Shown here piece after piece: positions 10,743-21,833 of a DNA stretch of 64,000 nucleotides (position 1 is the first letter of the stretch; every line of letters begins with the position of its first letter). Under the pieces are notes generated by a model that saw only the letters and a program-made list of their open reading frames with translations, did not search any database and had not been told where the DNA came from. Location: positions 82,009,696 through 82,073,695 of the forward strand of contig OY720643.1 of the NCBI GenBank assembly GCA_963169105.1, given 5' to 3'. Made by a program: the position numbers and the translations under genes. Source of the DNA: Ceriagrion tenellum. Lineage: Eukaryota > Arthropoda > Insecta > Odonata > Coenagrionidae.

Positions 10743-11736
10743 AGTGAGAAATACAAGGTATACTGCATATTTTTTAATAATAGATTTTATAGCATTGAAG
10801 CTAGGGGCGGGACCTCAAAGAAGGGAGCATTAGTCAAGGCTGCATGAACTTCGAGGGTAATACATAAAAAATATCAACGGTAAGTCTTCAGGAGCCGCAC
10901 TAAGTAATGCTGTATGCTCGTTTGAGGAATAATGCCATCTATGTGATGAGTACATGTAAATTAATCTATTTTGCTGACCCCTAGTTTAACAATTTACAGT
11001 CAAAGTTTTCAATCATTAGACCAAGCGTATGAAAAAACAATCTAAAACTGGATCGGTGAATGAAAGACGTGTCTTCGGGTGTATCTTATGAAGGCTATTT
11101 CCTCAAATATGAATCCTTGGGAATCCCTAACTCGAGTTAGATCACGTTAGTATGAATTTAGGAGTAAAATCGTTGTACCTCAGACATTTTATGACCAAAA
11201 TAAATGTCTTCCCCGTCACACATTAATTCATACTTCGCCGAGATTCGAAAGTAAGGAGTTGGACAGCGTGCATGATTAATTGCGCTAATGCGATGGTGAG
11301 CAGTCATGCATAAAATAATTGCACGGAGCTGAGCGCGAATTAACGTGCCTCTTGAGGTCATTACGCAAACAGAAACTTAAAGGGGCAGTACACGGCACAA
11401 TGTAAGAATGGCACGATGCGGAACGGAGCTGAATCCTTATGTTCTAAGCTGGCGAATAGAAATTTGTGGAATGAATGGAAACTATAGCGATTTATTACAC
11501 GAATTTAAACTCAGACAATTTTTTCCGCCAAAAAAAGTAATGCACAGATGTCTTCATTTGTTGGCCCTATTATGCATTTTTTCAGCTTTCGATAGCTGAA
11601 TGGAACAATATTTAATGCCGCGAGTTTGTCATTTCGCTTTAACTTTCCTATGTCACCATCAATGTTGAGGTACAACAATGAGAGTGAACTTGGGTATACG
11701 CGATTTTGTAATCCTGTTTATTAAAATACCTCTATT
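10743..11736. other. No recognised feature
   Basis: Nothing recognisable. Small open frames at 11158-11361 (minus) and 11408-11599 (plus) have no domain support. Confidence 0.4.
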
Positions 11737-12139
11737 ACTACGTTGGGAGCCCCTAGAGACACGGAGGTTACATGTCAGGCTTTTGGCAAGGCTTTTGCTA
11801 AGTAAGGCTAGTTTGCTTGAGAAACTCAGAACTGGTGTGTTTCAGAGCGACACAGACAATATTATCGTAATGCCTCACTACATCTCTAGGTCTGAAAAAA
11901 GCGATAAAATAAGAGAGATATTGTCGAACAGATAGGTACAAAAACTCATTCTTTCTGCGCACAATAAACGACCACAATAAAAAAACCTGAGCTATACTAA
12001 ATACACTCCCATGATAAGTACATGTCACCATTTCACCTCCCAAATCCTTATCCCTTACATCATTACACGGCTGGTATCCTAACACCACCCGCCACACGCC
12101 CATGCGGCGGCTCGCAGGGTAGTATGTAGATGTAGATAT
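11737..12139 (+). pseudogene. LINE family L, copy 2 (3' end only)
   Basis: 5'-truncated family-L fragment. The translation starts at the WEPLETRRLHVRLL block (about 11740), continues FRTGVFQSDTDNI-type sequence, MPHYISRSEKSDKIREI (about 11865-11920), and then frameshifts into the segment matching FFPRTIRDHN. The 3' UTR reaches the conserved GCGGCTCGCAGGGTAGTATG block and ends in TAGATGTAGATA near 12139. No RT catalytic motifs remain. Confidence 0.85.
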
Positions 12140-12664
12140 AAGACAAAATCCGTAATTAAAATATCATACTATTGACTCAAAATATATTTCAAGTATAAAA
12201 AGTGCCATTAGGCTACGTGTCAAAATAGAAATAAACTACCAAGAGACCAAAGCCGAGACGTACAATTATTTTAGCATTTATCTTAAAAGATTGCTTATGA
12301 GAACACGTCTGCAAATTTTCACGCATACCTGTACTACAATCAAAATTCGCTCCGGCCACCTAAAACTCTCACTTGCTTTCCGCGTTCCACCCTTTTTTAA
12401 TTTCGATTCCTGAAAACAAATTATTTGCTTTCACTTTCTTCCAATCCCTATATCAACTTTATTCTTTATCACGTCTCTCGGAATGCTTATTCCCCTCATT
12501 CCCTATCATTATTGGAGTCATAGACACAACCTATTGACTAAATGTTTTTATGTACACATGACGTTTAATATTCTCTATTAATTTAGAACTATTAATTGGT
12601 ATAAAGCTGTCCGTGGATACTTTATCGTACAATAAAAAAAGTAAAATACTACTTATTTCTTTTT
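12140..12664. other. No recognised feature
   Basis: AT-rich spacer between a LINE end and a SINE. No supported feature. Confidence 0.4.
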
Positions 12665-12888
12665 GCCGGCCCCGGTGGCGGCGGGGTAAAGTCCTCGCCT
12701 GCTAGACCGAGGGTCGCGGGTTCGAGTCCCGCCTGGGTGGGTTTTTCACCACCGAGGGCATGAATGTGTGTCTAGTTCTGTTGGACCGGCCCTGGGAAAC
12801 CTGATGACAGGCTCAGCAGCCTATCGGGATTCCGGGGACACTCGGGCCAACATAATCGTCCGGCAAGCGAAAAAAAAGAAAAAAAATT
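12665..12888 (+). mobile_element. tRNA-derived SINE, family S1
   Basis: About 220 bases, starting GCCGGCCCCGGTGGCGGCGG. The tRNA-like head has an A-box-like GGTGGCGGCGGGGTAAAG and a canonical B box GGTTCGAGTCCCGCC. A GC-rich body follows (TGGACCGGCCCTGGGAAACC, CGGGATTCCGGGGACACTCG) and the element ends in an A-rich tail interrupted by single G. Its GC content contrasts sharply with the AT-rich flanks. Mobilisation by a LINE RT is general knowledge of SINEs; the partner LINE is unknown. Confidence 0.85.
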
Positions 12889-13059
12889 ACCTCCATTCAG
12901 GATGGATATAATTATTTCTGTGGTATAATGCCTCAGTTATATGTCAAATAAGAAAAAACATTGATTAAAATAGTGGATGTGCTAAAGGCTAAGTCAATAT
13001 CGCAGAACACAAAAAAAGTTTGGTTAAATAGGCTGGTGCTCGTATCTTCGACGGTAGAA

Positions 13060-13265
13060 AGCAACTATGATTTTAAGGGAAAAAACACTCACAGTAATAT
13101 GACCGTAAAATCAAAATGAACAATAATTTCAACAATTAACAATAAAATCATAATAAAAAAGCACATTTTGAGGAAGAAACTATGATTTTAAGGAATTAAT
13201 TTTCGCTGATGTATAACCACGAAATCACAATAAACGATAATTAATTAATTAACAGTAATAATAAT
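13060..13265. repeat. Imperfect tandem duplication, period about 115 bp
   Basis: CAACTATGATTTTAAGG at 13062 and AAACTATGATTTTAAGG at 13177 begin two diverged copies, each continuing into AAATCA-AAT-AACAATAATT-type sequence. AT-rich and non-coding. Confidence 0.5.
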
Positions 13266-13969
13266 TAATTAACAGTTTCATGATTAAAAGGTACCTGAAG
13301 TTCCGCAAAGAAAACCGAAAATATAGTTACTTAACCACTAAATTTAGCAAAATATCACATAAAATCAAATACGCATAACATTCAGTCCATTCAGCTCAGT
13401 GGAAAATGACAGCCATGCAGAAGGCCGTTCGTTACGAGTGATGACACAAGGAGCACGAACACGATTTGACCATCTCACTAATAACCTCGACCAATTAAGA
13501 GGCGAACCTTTCCCACTTCCATGAGAGATGAAAATTCACGGTCTCAATTAGTAAATTATAACCTACAGAACATGATGGTGATAATCAAAAAAGTGTGGTG
13601 AAAAGGTTTCTATCGCGGGACAGTGATTTACGCGAGGCAGTTGGACACGTCTGATTGGATCAACAAAACTATTCGCGCCTTCCATTCGCAGTCGAAGTGC
13701 AAGGTGTACATCTGGGAATACGAGTTTATCAGATTAGTAATCATTACATTGAGGTATATGGAGAGAGCTTCAACTATTGTGGCCAATGCATAGAGCTGTA
13801 ACGTGGGCAGCCACCCTTTCTTTGGTTTCCAGATTTCGCTACCAACCACCATTTTGCTACCAGGTTGCCAACTCTCCCAAAATAGAGGACACTCATTATT
13901 TCTCATATTTTAGTAATGTGCGCGAGAAAAAATTCGGCGAAAACTCTAATATTTAGTCCACATGTGCAT
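13266..13969. other. No recognised feature
   Basis: No supported gene. The minus-strand open frame 13628-13906 (92 codons) shows no domain I recognise. Confidence 0.4.
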
Positions 13970-14285
13970 GCGCGGAGAGGGCGCTGGCTCTCCTAGCCAA
14001 TGAAAGAAGCTGGAGCAAGTCCACCATCATTGTTAACCCCAATTTCCATTTAGCGCTTACGGGATGACGGACCAACTTAGCAATTTGACGATATTTTCCA
14101 TCATTGACTAACTAGAAATCAGCATTCATTTACGTTGTAACTTTGAATCCTTGTTTACTCTATTAATCCTTAATTTGCCAAGGATATCACTGAAATATTT
14201 TCTCGTTTTGTACATTCCACATTTTTTATCTTTACCGACCACGGTTTCGACATACAAAGTCATTTTTAAGGCATATATCTATTAT
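13970..14285 (-). repeat. Dispersed repeat with hammerhead-like end, family H, copy 1
   Basis: Aligns in the same orientation with 29815-30120. Shared blocks are GAGGGCGCT (13978 / 29846), AGCCAATG or GGCCAATG, ATCATTGTTA-CCCC, TGACG, and AATCAGCAT-CA-TTAC. Near the right end, GTTTCGACATACAAAGTCAT matches the segment that, read on the minus strand, forms hairpin - GAAAC in other copies. Here the CTGATGA element is decayed (CTTAAAA). About 315 bases, non-coding, bordered on the right by the 14310 SINE insertion. Confidence 0.6.
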
Positions 14286-14298
14286 TTCAGTGTCCTCA

Positions 14299-14630
14299 TA
14301 TAATCAAACTGGGGAGATTTGGTTGGTGTGGTGGCTAGAATACTCGCCTATCACACAGGCGACCGGGGTTCAAATCTCTGCAGAGGCGGTTGTTTTCCAG
14401 AGGAAACCCGATCCCTATTTGAATGCCTTGCGGAGGGCACTTCAAGTACAGTACTCCGTCTGTCGGATGAGATGTTAAACCGTTGTTCCCTTGGCGCCTT
14501 TTGTTAAGAGCAGGCTAATGGCGACACCGGGTTTCTATCCACCTTTCCTCCCTTACCTATCTCATATGGCGCAAATAACGTTAGCCGTCAGTTACCTCCT
14601 TAAATATCCAATCCTATCCTATAATCAAAC
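14299..14630 (+). mobile_element. tRNA-derived SINE, family S2, copy 1, with 11-bp target duplication
   Basis: The SINE body spans 14310-14619 and is flanked by TATAATCAAAC at 14299-14309 and 14620-14630. The head resembles a tRNA: GGTTGGTGTGGTGGCTAGAA (A box) and CGGGGTTCAAATCTC (B box). The central block includes GTCGGATGAGATGTTAAACC followed by GTTGTTCCCTTGGCGCC, and the tail reads AATATCCAATCC. It is about 310 bases long, longer than a simple tRNA SINE, so the central block may be a shared SINE core domain. Copy 2 is at 47565-47868 on the other strand. Confidence 0.9.
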
Positions 14631-15174
14631 CGGAAGGGTGGTCGGTAGGTGGGGAAGTGAAATAGAGGGGAAGGGGAAAGATGGAATGTAGAAATGTAGA
14701 TTAGTGTTTCAAGGTGAATGACTGGAGGAGGGGGAAGGATACATACACAATGACAAGGACGGAGAAATTATTTCATTTGTCGCGTTTCCACAAAAAATAA
14801 GCCTGAAAGTTATATGCCACCTTTTTATCAAAACTTCTTTTGGAGCGATTGCCTTCACACCTCCGACCTTCTCTTTCAAATTCTCAACAACCCACTTCCA
14901 ATCAACAGCTCCATAACTCCCAATAACAAAAAATAAACATTCAGCAATCGATTTGAATGAGAATAAAATTGAAAATAATAACGAAAAAGTAACCACCATA
15001 TCGTAATATCGTTAAATAAAACATCGTAATAAATTTCTTTTCAGTCGTATAACATTTCTGCATATACTTTGTCAGTCTGACCAGCCGAAAGCCATACCGG
15101 CAAAGAACTGCATCTTTTCTGCCGTATTTAGATAATTTGGTTAAAAACAAGAAATACCATAAATAAAAACAAAT
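14631..15174. other. No recognised feature
   Basis: Starts with a purine-rich stretch (14635-14740), then AT-rich DNA. Minus-strand open frames at 14709-14999 and 14941-15150 lack recognisable domains. Confidence 0.4.
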
Positions 15175-15565
15175 TGATCGTACCCTGTCACAGAACCACT
15201 ATATACCATAACTCTGTTTATGTAAAATCATGTATTGTATGGAATTTGATTCCGCAAGAGTTGAAAAATATCAAGTCAACAGAAAATTTTAAAAGATGTT
15301 TGCAGTCTTTTTATCTCAATGAAACTTAATATTTTGGTAAACATCTTGAATCAAATTTATAAATATACTGTCTCTTTCATTGCTACAATGTACTGAGCAT
15401 GAAATTGTAAATATATGTTGTGAGCAAGTACCGTGATTTGATAACATTTTTGTTAATGAGTGACATGTTTTGAATGTGATTGTTATAATTTTTGTCCGAG
15501 TTGTAATTAATTATTCCTGCTCCAAAGTAAATCATTTCTAGAGCCAATAAACTATTATTATTAAG
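15175..15565 (+). pseudogene. LINE 3' end (CR1/jockey-like, different family)
   Basis: A short open stretch, 15237-15329, encodes VWNLIPQELKNIKSTENF and continues KRCLQSFYLNET then stop. That is the typical last segment of RTs in the CR1/L2/jockey group (WN-LP-E-KN-KS---FK--L--YLL). A 3' UTR of about 230 bases follows, ending with AGCCAATAAACTATTATTAT, that is, a polyadenylation-type signal and a TTA-repeat tail. Sequence upstream of the motif (VYVKSCI) is still alignable to this class. Severely 5'-truncated. Confidence 0.7.
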
Positions 15566-16579
15566 AAAATAAATAATAAAGTGTCAAACGACATATGCTT
15601 GATAAAGGGAAAAATACCAAACGTTACAACGTCTAAAAAAGGTGTCTCTTTAGTTTTCACAATTTATTTAGTGGTTACAACGTATTTATTCTCCTAATAC
15701 ATATTTTTCATAGGTTTAAAAGAATTATGAGCCGAGTTCCAGGTGAATACGGTTAAATGGAGTAGAATCCATTGAAACAAATAGTAAATATTTAGTTCAA
15801 AAGGTACTTGCCTTTTCAAACAGATGGTGGAAAATCTAGCTTTACATCCGCTAATTCGTCTATTCCGTGGTGTTATCCGAAGAAAAGTCAGGAATGATCG
15901 GGGATAACCATTATGGTAGTTATTTTGTTTGTCAGGCTATAGTTTGTAGACGTTAGGCCCTCTCCATCCATCTCAATGACTCATACAAGCCACAACTTGA
16001 ATGATACGAACAAAACTACGTTAACAATGAATCCATGTTAACTTCAGGCTCACAATCCATGCATCCATTGCCTTATGATGATGGATGCGATTTCCGTGAA
16101 ATTTTTCATACTCGTATCTTTAGTAACATCTACAGATAGAAACGAAAAAAATGTAATTTACCGATTCTGTTTCTTGGCAATTAAATGCTGTTATATCACG
16201 TAGCTCAATGGCACTTGACACATATTTCGAAATAATTTGATGACATGTGTAAAGATAATCCACTAAACGCCTAAATACACCTTTTATACTAATATAATGT
16301 TTGCTGTCAAATCAGATTAGTATTTGTACATCATATGAGCATCATTCCGAATAAAAAACACGGATTTATAAAGGTTTTCGCCTGAATTCTCCGAATTCAA
16401 GTTCTATTGCCTTCTTTATGCGAATAATTGGGGCATGTGTGCCCCATCGCCACCAGTTCTCGCTCTGGTTATGGAGCCAGACAATCACTGCGCTGATCAC
16501 ATCTTCATCGTTCAAAGTTGTCACGTGAAAAATAACAGTCATTGTTCAAAATTAATTATAAAAAAGGAGAAATCACATC
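15566..16579. other. No recognised feature
   Basis: AT-rich, no gene or repeat I can support. Confidence 0.4.
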
Positions 16580-17115
16580 TACGTTTACATTCTACACTGA
16601 GAGCCGCCGCATGGGCGTGTGGTAGGAGGTGTTAGGACACCAGCCGAGTAAAGATGTTAGAGATAAGGTTTGGGAGACTAAATCGTGACGAGTATTCTGG
16701 GAGTGTATTTAGCGGAGTTCAGTTTTATTGTGATCGCTTATGGTGCACGGAAAGAACGAGTTTTTGTACCGATCTTTCGGCAGTGTATCTCTCTTATTTT
16801 ATCGCATCTATCAGACATAGAGATGTAGTGAGGTGACAAGATAATATTCTCTGTGTCACACTGAAACACACCAGTTCTCAATATCTCAAGCAGTCTAAAC
16901 CTAGCGTATAACCTCCGAGTCACTACGGGCTCCCACCTTAATCTCTCTAAAAGATGTGAGACACCATATGTTCGCTCGTAGCAGTTTTTAACAAAGCGTG
17001 CTGCTTTACTATGTATTTTATTAATTTTTTTGGTTACATATTTATGACCAGGGTCCTAAATGCTCGCGGCGTATTCGAAGTGTGGGCTAATCAGAGCAAA
17101 ATTCAATCAAATCAG
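16580..17115 (-). pseudogene. LINE family L, copy 3 (3' part)
   Basis: Minus-strand fragment. Its 3' end is at the left, with the inverted form of the GAGCCGCCGCATGGGCGTGT signature (16600-16620). Reading leftward from about 17115 the translation gives the decayed EYAASI-DP block, the RKAARFVKNC region, RLYARFRLLEILRTGVFQ (16870-16920), YISMSDRCDKIREI and CRKIGTKTRSF. The short open frame 16738-16923 is what survives. No catalytic motifs remain. Confidence 0.85.
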
Positions 17116-17429
17116 AATAATCAGGAAGCAATTTACATTCTTTCACGTCGAAATCAGAACTGCGCAAGTTCCCCCGAATGTCAGGCGCAGACCAAAAGCA
17201 GTCAGGGCAACAGTACGCAGTCAGACCACAAACCAAGAGAGTGATACATAGAAGAACATGCTACCATGCATTACACTACTTATAACTACTGGTTAGTATT
17301 ATTAATGCGACAGATAAATAGCACTACGTGGTACTAACACATGCAGGAGTATATCATCCCGCAGATTGCATGCGAAGTTAGTATCTACAATTCACGTTAA
17401 AATACCGAGCACTACTGAAAAACCTATAT

Positions 17430-17995
17430 AACCTAGTCAATATCCTAGAATTGATCTATCACTACTATTATGGTCCCTTATTGTACGTGGAAAAAATGAC
17501 ATTTTAAATCTATCGGTTCTGCAGTCTATTTCCTTCATCTTATTCCTGTGATTGTTTTTACCATAATAGTTTGGCTCTAGCAAAATATTTTTAACGTCTG
17601 GAAAAAAACAGTCTACATCAAACTTTTGCAAAAGATTTTACCTATATTTCTCCCTTCGATCGGATAGAGGTTCCCACCCTAATGCCCTCAACAATTTACT
17701 AACTATTCTATGTTTATCATAGCACTTTTAACAAATCTAGCTGCCCTCTACTGTATTCGATCTATATCTGAAACTAGTCTTACTTCGTAAGGGTCCCATA
17801 TAAAAGCGGCGTACTCCAAGTGGGGTCTCACGAGAGAAAAATAAAATCGCTCCTTTACCTTCTCGTCACACTTTCCTAGTATTCTTTTTATAAATCCTAA
17901 TTTACGACTTGCCTGTCCACAAATTTCTTGTATATGCTTCCCACACGGCAAGTCCTGAGTAAGGGTCACACCTGAGTACTTAACTGACGACATTT
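17430..17995 (-). pseudogene. LINE family L, divergent subfamily, copy 4
   Basis: Two surviving minus-strand open pieces joined by a frameshift. 17748-17993 encodes VKYSGVTLTQDLPCGKHIQE, KLGFIKRILGKCDEKVKERF and LVRPHLEYAAFIWDPYEV; 17437-17631 encodes QKFDVDCFFPDVKNILLEPN and DRFKMSFFPRTIRDHN. Between them the nucleic acid still encodes the RAARFVK and LLRALGWEPL-type blocks. This is the post-catalytic RT region from just after motif C to the C-terminus. The sequence is closer to the 55.2-kb copy (shared REIDCRTDRF-MSFFPRTIR) than to copies 1 or 9, so at least two subfamilies exist. Confidence 0.85.
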
Positions 17996-18890
17996 ATTAG
18001 CTCGGCTTGATTAATTGTGTACGTCTAGTTGGTTAAGCTACTCTTCCTCCAAATATTGCAAATAAGTATCCTTAAATGTATCTTTTTAAAGGTATTTTGA
18101 TTCCTTCTCTTATCGAATCATGGGTCGTTAAACTCGAAAAAATGAACCAGGGTATAGAAAAAATGCGCATCATTAATTAAGATGCAGTCGTCAATAGCCC
18201 TGCATCGAACAAAAGGTCATATACATATATTTTTTTAAACGTACAACTGGATTTTCGCGACAATTTATTCAACGGTATAAAACACCTTCCCCCGTGACCG
18301 TTTTTTTAGGAAAAGCGTGCAAAATGGTTGCTTTAGGAGTTTCCAACATGACGCTTCATCAATAAACTCTTCACGACCGTCGACGCGTGATTTTCAATCA
18401 ATCTCATTACGAATGAATAGCAGATTTCATGCCCTCTTTCTCCATGATCCACGATTCCAGCGAGGCTGGATCCTTTTTTCCGAGCGAAGGGGAAGGGGTC
18501 CTGGAACTCGCTCGGGTCCATTAATCATGAAAAACGTCCCTTCGATACACCATTAGTGGTTTATTTTTATTTTAACTGGTGAGGGCGGAACCAAACACCA
18601 ATGAGCGAAAGAAGAAAGGATAAAAATAGCTGGGGTCGAAGGGGCTTTTATAAAAAAGGTTTAAGGGAATCGTTGCCAAATTATGATGCCACAATCTATT
18701 TCTCACCAAGAACATTTTACAATGTCATACTTACTCTTTTTTCGATTTTGTGCTTTTCTCTGGACGCTCACGCAGGATCATATCTGCGTGAGTCTTATAT
18801 ATCTGTCATTTCTTTCTTCATACCCGCATACGCTCTAATACTTTCATCCAGTCTTTTAAGGAGGAATCTTTGCTTCCAAATACAGTTTTC
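17996..18890. other. No recognised feature
   Basis: AT-rich sequence with a somewhat GC-richer part at 18370-18530. Opposed open frames (18317-18556 plus, 18333-18521 minus) have no recognisable domains. Confidence 0.35.
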
Positions 18891-19158
18891 TTAACCCTTA
18901 ACTACCATCGTGGTTTTTGGCCACGTACACACTATCCTCGGGTATTTTTTGACCCGATTTTTTTCGAATTGCTCACCCACACTGTCTCAAATTCAACTGA
19001 CCTGCTCTCCCCTCTCCCCTAGGATTATATGGTAGCCAAGGTTGCAGCGAGCGGCCGTTTTAGGACAGCAAAAAAAGAACTAATTCAAAAAAAGACTTTC
19101 CGACCGATCGTCTTATCGTCGGGTAACAAAAGACATGACGATGACAGTTAAGGGTTAA
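18891..19158. mobile_element. piggyBac-type MITE (268 bp) with TTAA borders
   Basis: The left end TTAACCCTTAACTACCATCG and the inverted right end TTAACCCTTAACTGTCATCG match at 18 of 20 positions. Both termini are TTAA followed by CCC, the target and terminal pattern of piggyBac transposons. Just inside the left end are short hairpins (CGTGG...CCACG, GGGT...ACCC), a common arrangement in piggyBac MITEs. There is no transposase; it would need one supplied elsewhere. Confidence 0.85.
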
Positions 19159-19747
19159 GATGTACAAAATTCGATGTAATGAGTAACTTTAGTCTTAATG
19201 CTTAAGGCAATATAGTCACATCAGCTAAGTTTCAAACCATTTCTCATTCTTCCTAATTCCCTAATTCTATTCTCATATTCTGACCTACCGTAGTATGATG
19301 ACGTAGAGATCGTAAGATATTAATAACTTCGTCGGAAAAAAAATTTATTTTAATTTCACATAAAAAAATGTCTCATTGTTAATCGACAGTCTGAAAGCGA
19401 TTCGCATACCAGTTCTTGCAAGAGGTCAGTAACACTAGAAAAGTAACACTAACGTTCTCATAGAAACGTGGTGGTATCTCTATAATACGAGACGTTCTGG
19501 AAAATTGAGATAGCGTGAAGTTGTAAATACTGGTTTCCATGAATAGGGCATGACTTGAGTTCAAATTCCGAAATAAGCAAAGATTTCTTAATGGAAACGA
19601 TATACCAAGCGATAGGAGGAGTTTTTAAGATGCTGTAGGTTTAATAACACTGGCTCAGAAGTGCCCATAGCAAACGAACAGGCTCTGTATCGATGAGGAA
19701 GTAGTTTCCACGTCCGACCACCAGGGTACACAGACTCGCTAACGATC
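19159..19747. other. No recognised feature
   Basis: AT-rich; nothing supported. The open frame 19379-19564 (minus) is not recognisable. Confidence 0.4.
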
Positions 19748-20328
19748 ATTTATCATCACCATAATTGGTCGTTCAATCCTGAGACTGATTGACAGCAGCC
19801 CTCCACACTTTCCTATCTAATTCTAGTTTTCTTACTCCCTGATTGCTCTTCCTATCTACTTTTCTTTTAATTTGGTCCATGATCTTATTCCTGGGTCTTC
19901 CTCTGGCGGCTTTTCCTTCTAATTCACCTTACATTATGTTTTTCAGAAACTTATCGTGCCTCGGAGTGAGTCAAATCCATCTCGTTCTTCTTTTCTCTAA
20001 GGTGTTCCATATAGTCCTTTCCTCTTCTAATCTTCTGTAAGCTTCCTCATTTCTTATTTTATCCGTCCTTTTGAACTTCAGCATCCTCCTTCAGCACCAG
20101 GTTTTGAAGATTTCTAGTCTCTTTTGGTCAGCTTTTCCAATGTTCCATGCTTCCGATCCATAGATTACTACGCTCCACAAGAATGTTTTCTTATACTCTT
20201 TCCTGGTTTGTAGTCTTATCTTCTTTGAGCACAGTAGTTGTCTATTACCCATGGACTCCTTCTTAGCTTGGGCTATTCTCTGCTTGATGCCCGTTGTACT
20301 TCTTCCGTCCCACATGATGGAACTTACA
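19748..20328 (-). pseudogene. RTE-like LINE, family R, copy 2a
   Basis: Minus strand; the 3' end at about 19755 carries the inverted TTGAACGACCAAT signature. Reading leftward from 20328 the translation gives MWDGRSTTGIKQRIAQAKKE, CSKKIRLQTRKEYKKTFLWS, VVIYGSEAWNIGKADQKRLE (open 20091-20315), then through frameshifts W-RRMLK, the NTIQRKRTRWI-type block, EGK and NKIMDQIKRKVD, and a final EGCRAAVNQS-like end. Post-catalytic RT only. Confidence 0.85.
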
Positions 20329-20465
20329 CTTAAGGTCCATCTGGTTCTTCTTAACTATACACGGTTTCATATGGTCCTTTCCTAAGCCAACCTTCTGTAA
20401 AATTCATAATTTCTTAATTGGCCCGTTAATTTCATCCTGAGCCTACTCCAGCATCAGTTTCTGTT
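20329..20465 (-). mobile_element. RTE-like LINE fragment, family R, copy 2b
   Basis: This 135-base segment repeats, in the same orientation, the middle of copy 2a (about 19965-20110): both contain AGGTCCATCTGGTTCTTCTT-type sequence, ATATGGTCCTTTCCT and a decayed exit into CAGCATC. It sits immediately upstream of copy 2a in element direction, so the locus is a partial tandem, like the 3.56-4.48 kb locus. Confidence 0.7.
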
Positions 20466-21135
20466 ATGCATTTATTGTCAACAAAAAATGGTAAATCTTC
20501 TTCACATCAACTTTCCACCTCTGCATAGTTCTTCAGCTGATTATTTACACAAGCTGATCGGGCGGACACCACTTCAGCTATTAATAGCTCTCGACACGAT
20601 ACTCGAAATGAGGTGAACATTATTAAAATGTTTTTATCCGAACTGTAGACTGTACATACGTAGATATCTTGAAATTTTTGGGAGCCATTATAGTTTAGCA
20701 TGCAACGAATCACTTCAATCAAATCATTTCAACAGTTTGAATCGTGCTAAAATAGCATTGAATTGCCAAAGAATTAGATCAAAAATCGATCAAAGCGGCA
20801 ATTTTTTCGGTTTTAAAGAGATCACGAGTAAGAGCACACTTACTAATCACCACTCAAGTATTTACTAAGAAAAACTGCTATAAAAAACCACTTTAAATGC
20901 GGTTGTTCTGGTATATTTCCATTAGCTTTCCTTCCTTTCCCAAAAGATTTCCGGCACCTACCACAAAAGCCCTTTCTTCCTTCACGCATGCTACTATCAG
21001 CAGGTTCCGCTACCACTATAATTGGTCGAAAGAATCTTTTTGCTATATTTTCCGCTCGCTCATCCTTTGGAAAAGGCTATGAAACAACAGAGGCCAAAGT
21101 TTGGGACACATTTGATATATAAATATTTTTAGTGT
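20466..21135. other. No recognised feature
   Basis: AT-rich, no supported gene or repeat. Confidence 0.4.
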
Positions 21136-21207
21136 GATCCCAATTTTAACTACGTTCGTACGTTTGTTGAACGTTGAACTACATACTTTCGTAGTTCAAA
21201 TCGGGAT
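21136..21207. repeat. Short inverted repeat (72 bp foldback)
   Basis: GATCCCAATTTTAACTACG faces CGTAGTTCAAATCGGGAT with about 15 of 17 positions pairing. A smaller hairpin, GAACTACATACTTTCGTAGTTC-like, lies inside the right half. It could be a tiny MITE relic. Confidence 0.5.
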
Positions 21208-21833
21208 GACATGTGAATCGTTATGACATGTTCTATATAGAATTTTTCTCTTTTTAATAAGTAGCAAAAATCCTGTTACAAGAAACATTCCATCGGTTAC
21301 AAGCAACAAAACAGACCGTTATCATTCGATCCGCGGTGACTCAATTCCTGCTAATCCAATTATTTTTACCTCCAAGTCCATCACTTTGCCCCCATCGACC
21401 TAATTGGATGAAATAAATAGTTTCATTATAAACTTGTTACGGGCGCTAAATACCCTCTCATTAGCGGTCCGAGTGGACAACTATATATTCGCCGAGGATT
21501 TTCAACATTCCGCAATGGCTATTTTCGGTGCAGGTCAATTTGCCAATCAAGTTGGCCTTTTGAAGTTGCATTATTCCAACGAATCCCAGATTGGAGATGA
21601 TTCCACTCTGGTAATTCGCTGCGGGAATGGATTAAGGGATATTAATTGCTAGATTACTTCGTTTTATGTCGAGTTTTCCTGTTTCTTCAAGCTAGCCTCG
21701 AATTTACACCGACTTCACAGGACCTTCATAAATGTCGAAAATAATTTATTTTTCCCTATTTAATTGCAGTAAATCATTTGATTTTTTTATATTAATGTTT
21801 TTTAAGTAATTTGTTTTCCTTTTTGTAATAAAA
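21208..21833. other. No recognised feature
   Basis: The open frame 21404-21652 (82 codons, plus) shows no motif I recognise. The rest is AT-rich. Confidence 0.35.

Noticed and set aside
12665..12740. Functional tRNA gene in the SINE head
   Set aside because: The A and B boxes are good but the acceptor stem does not pair and a long SINE body with an A-rich tail follows.
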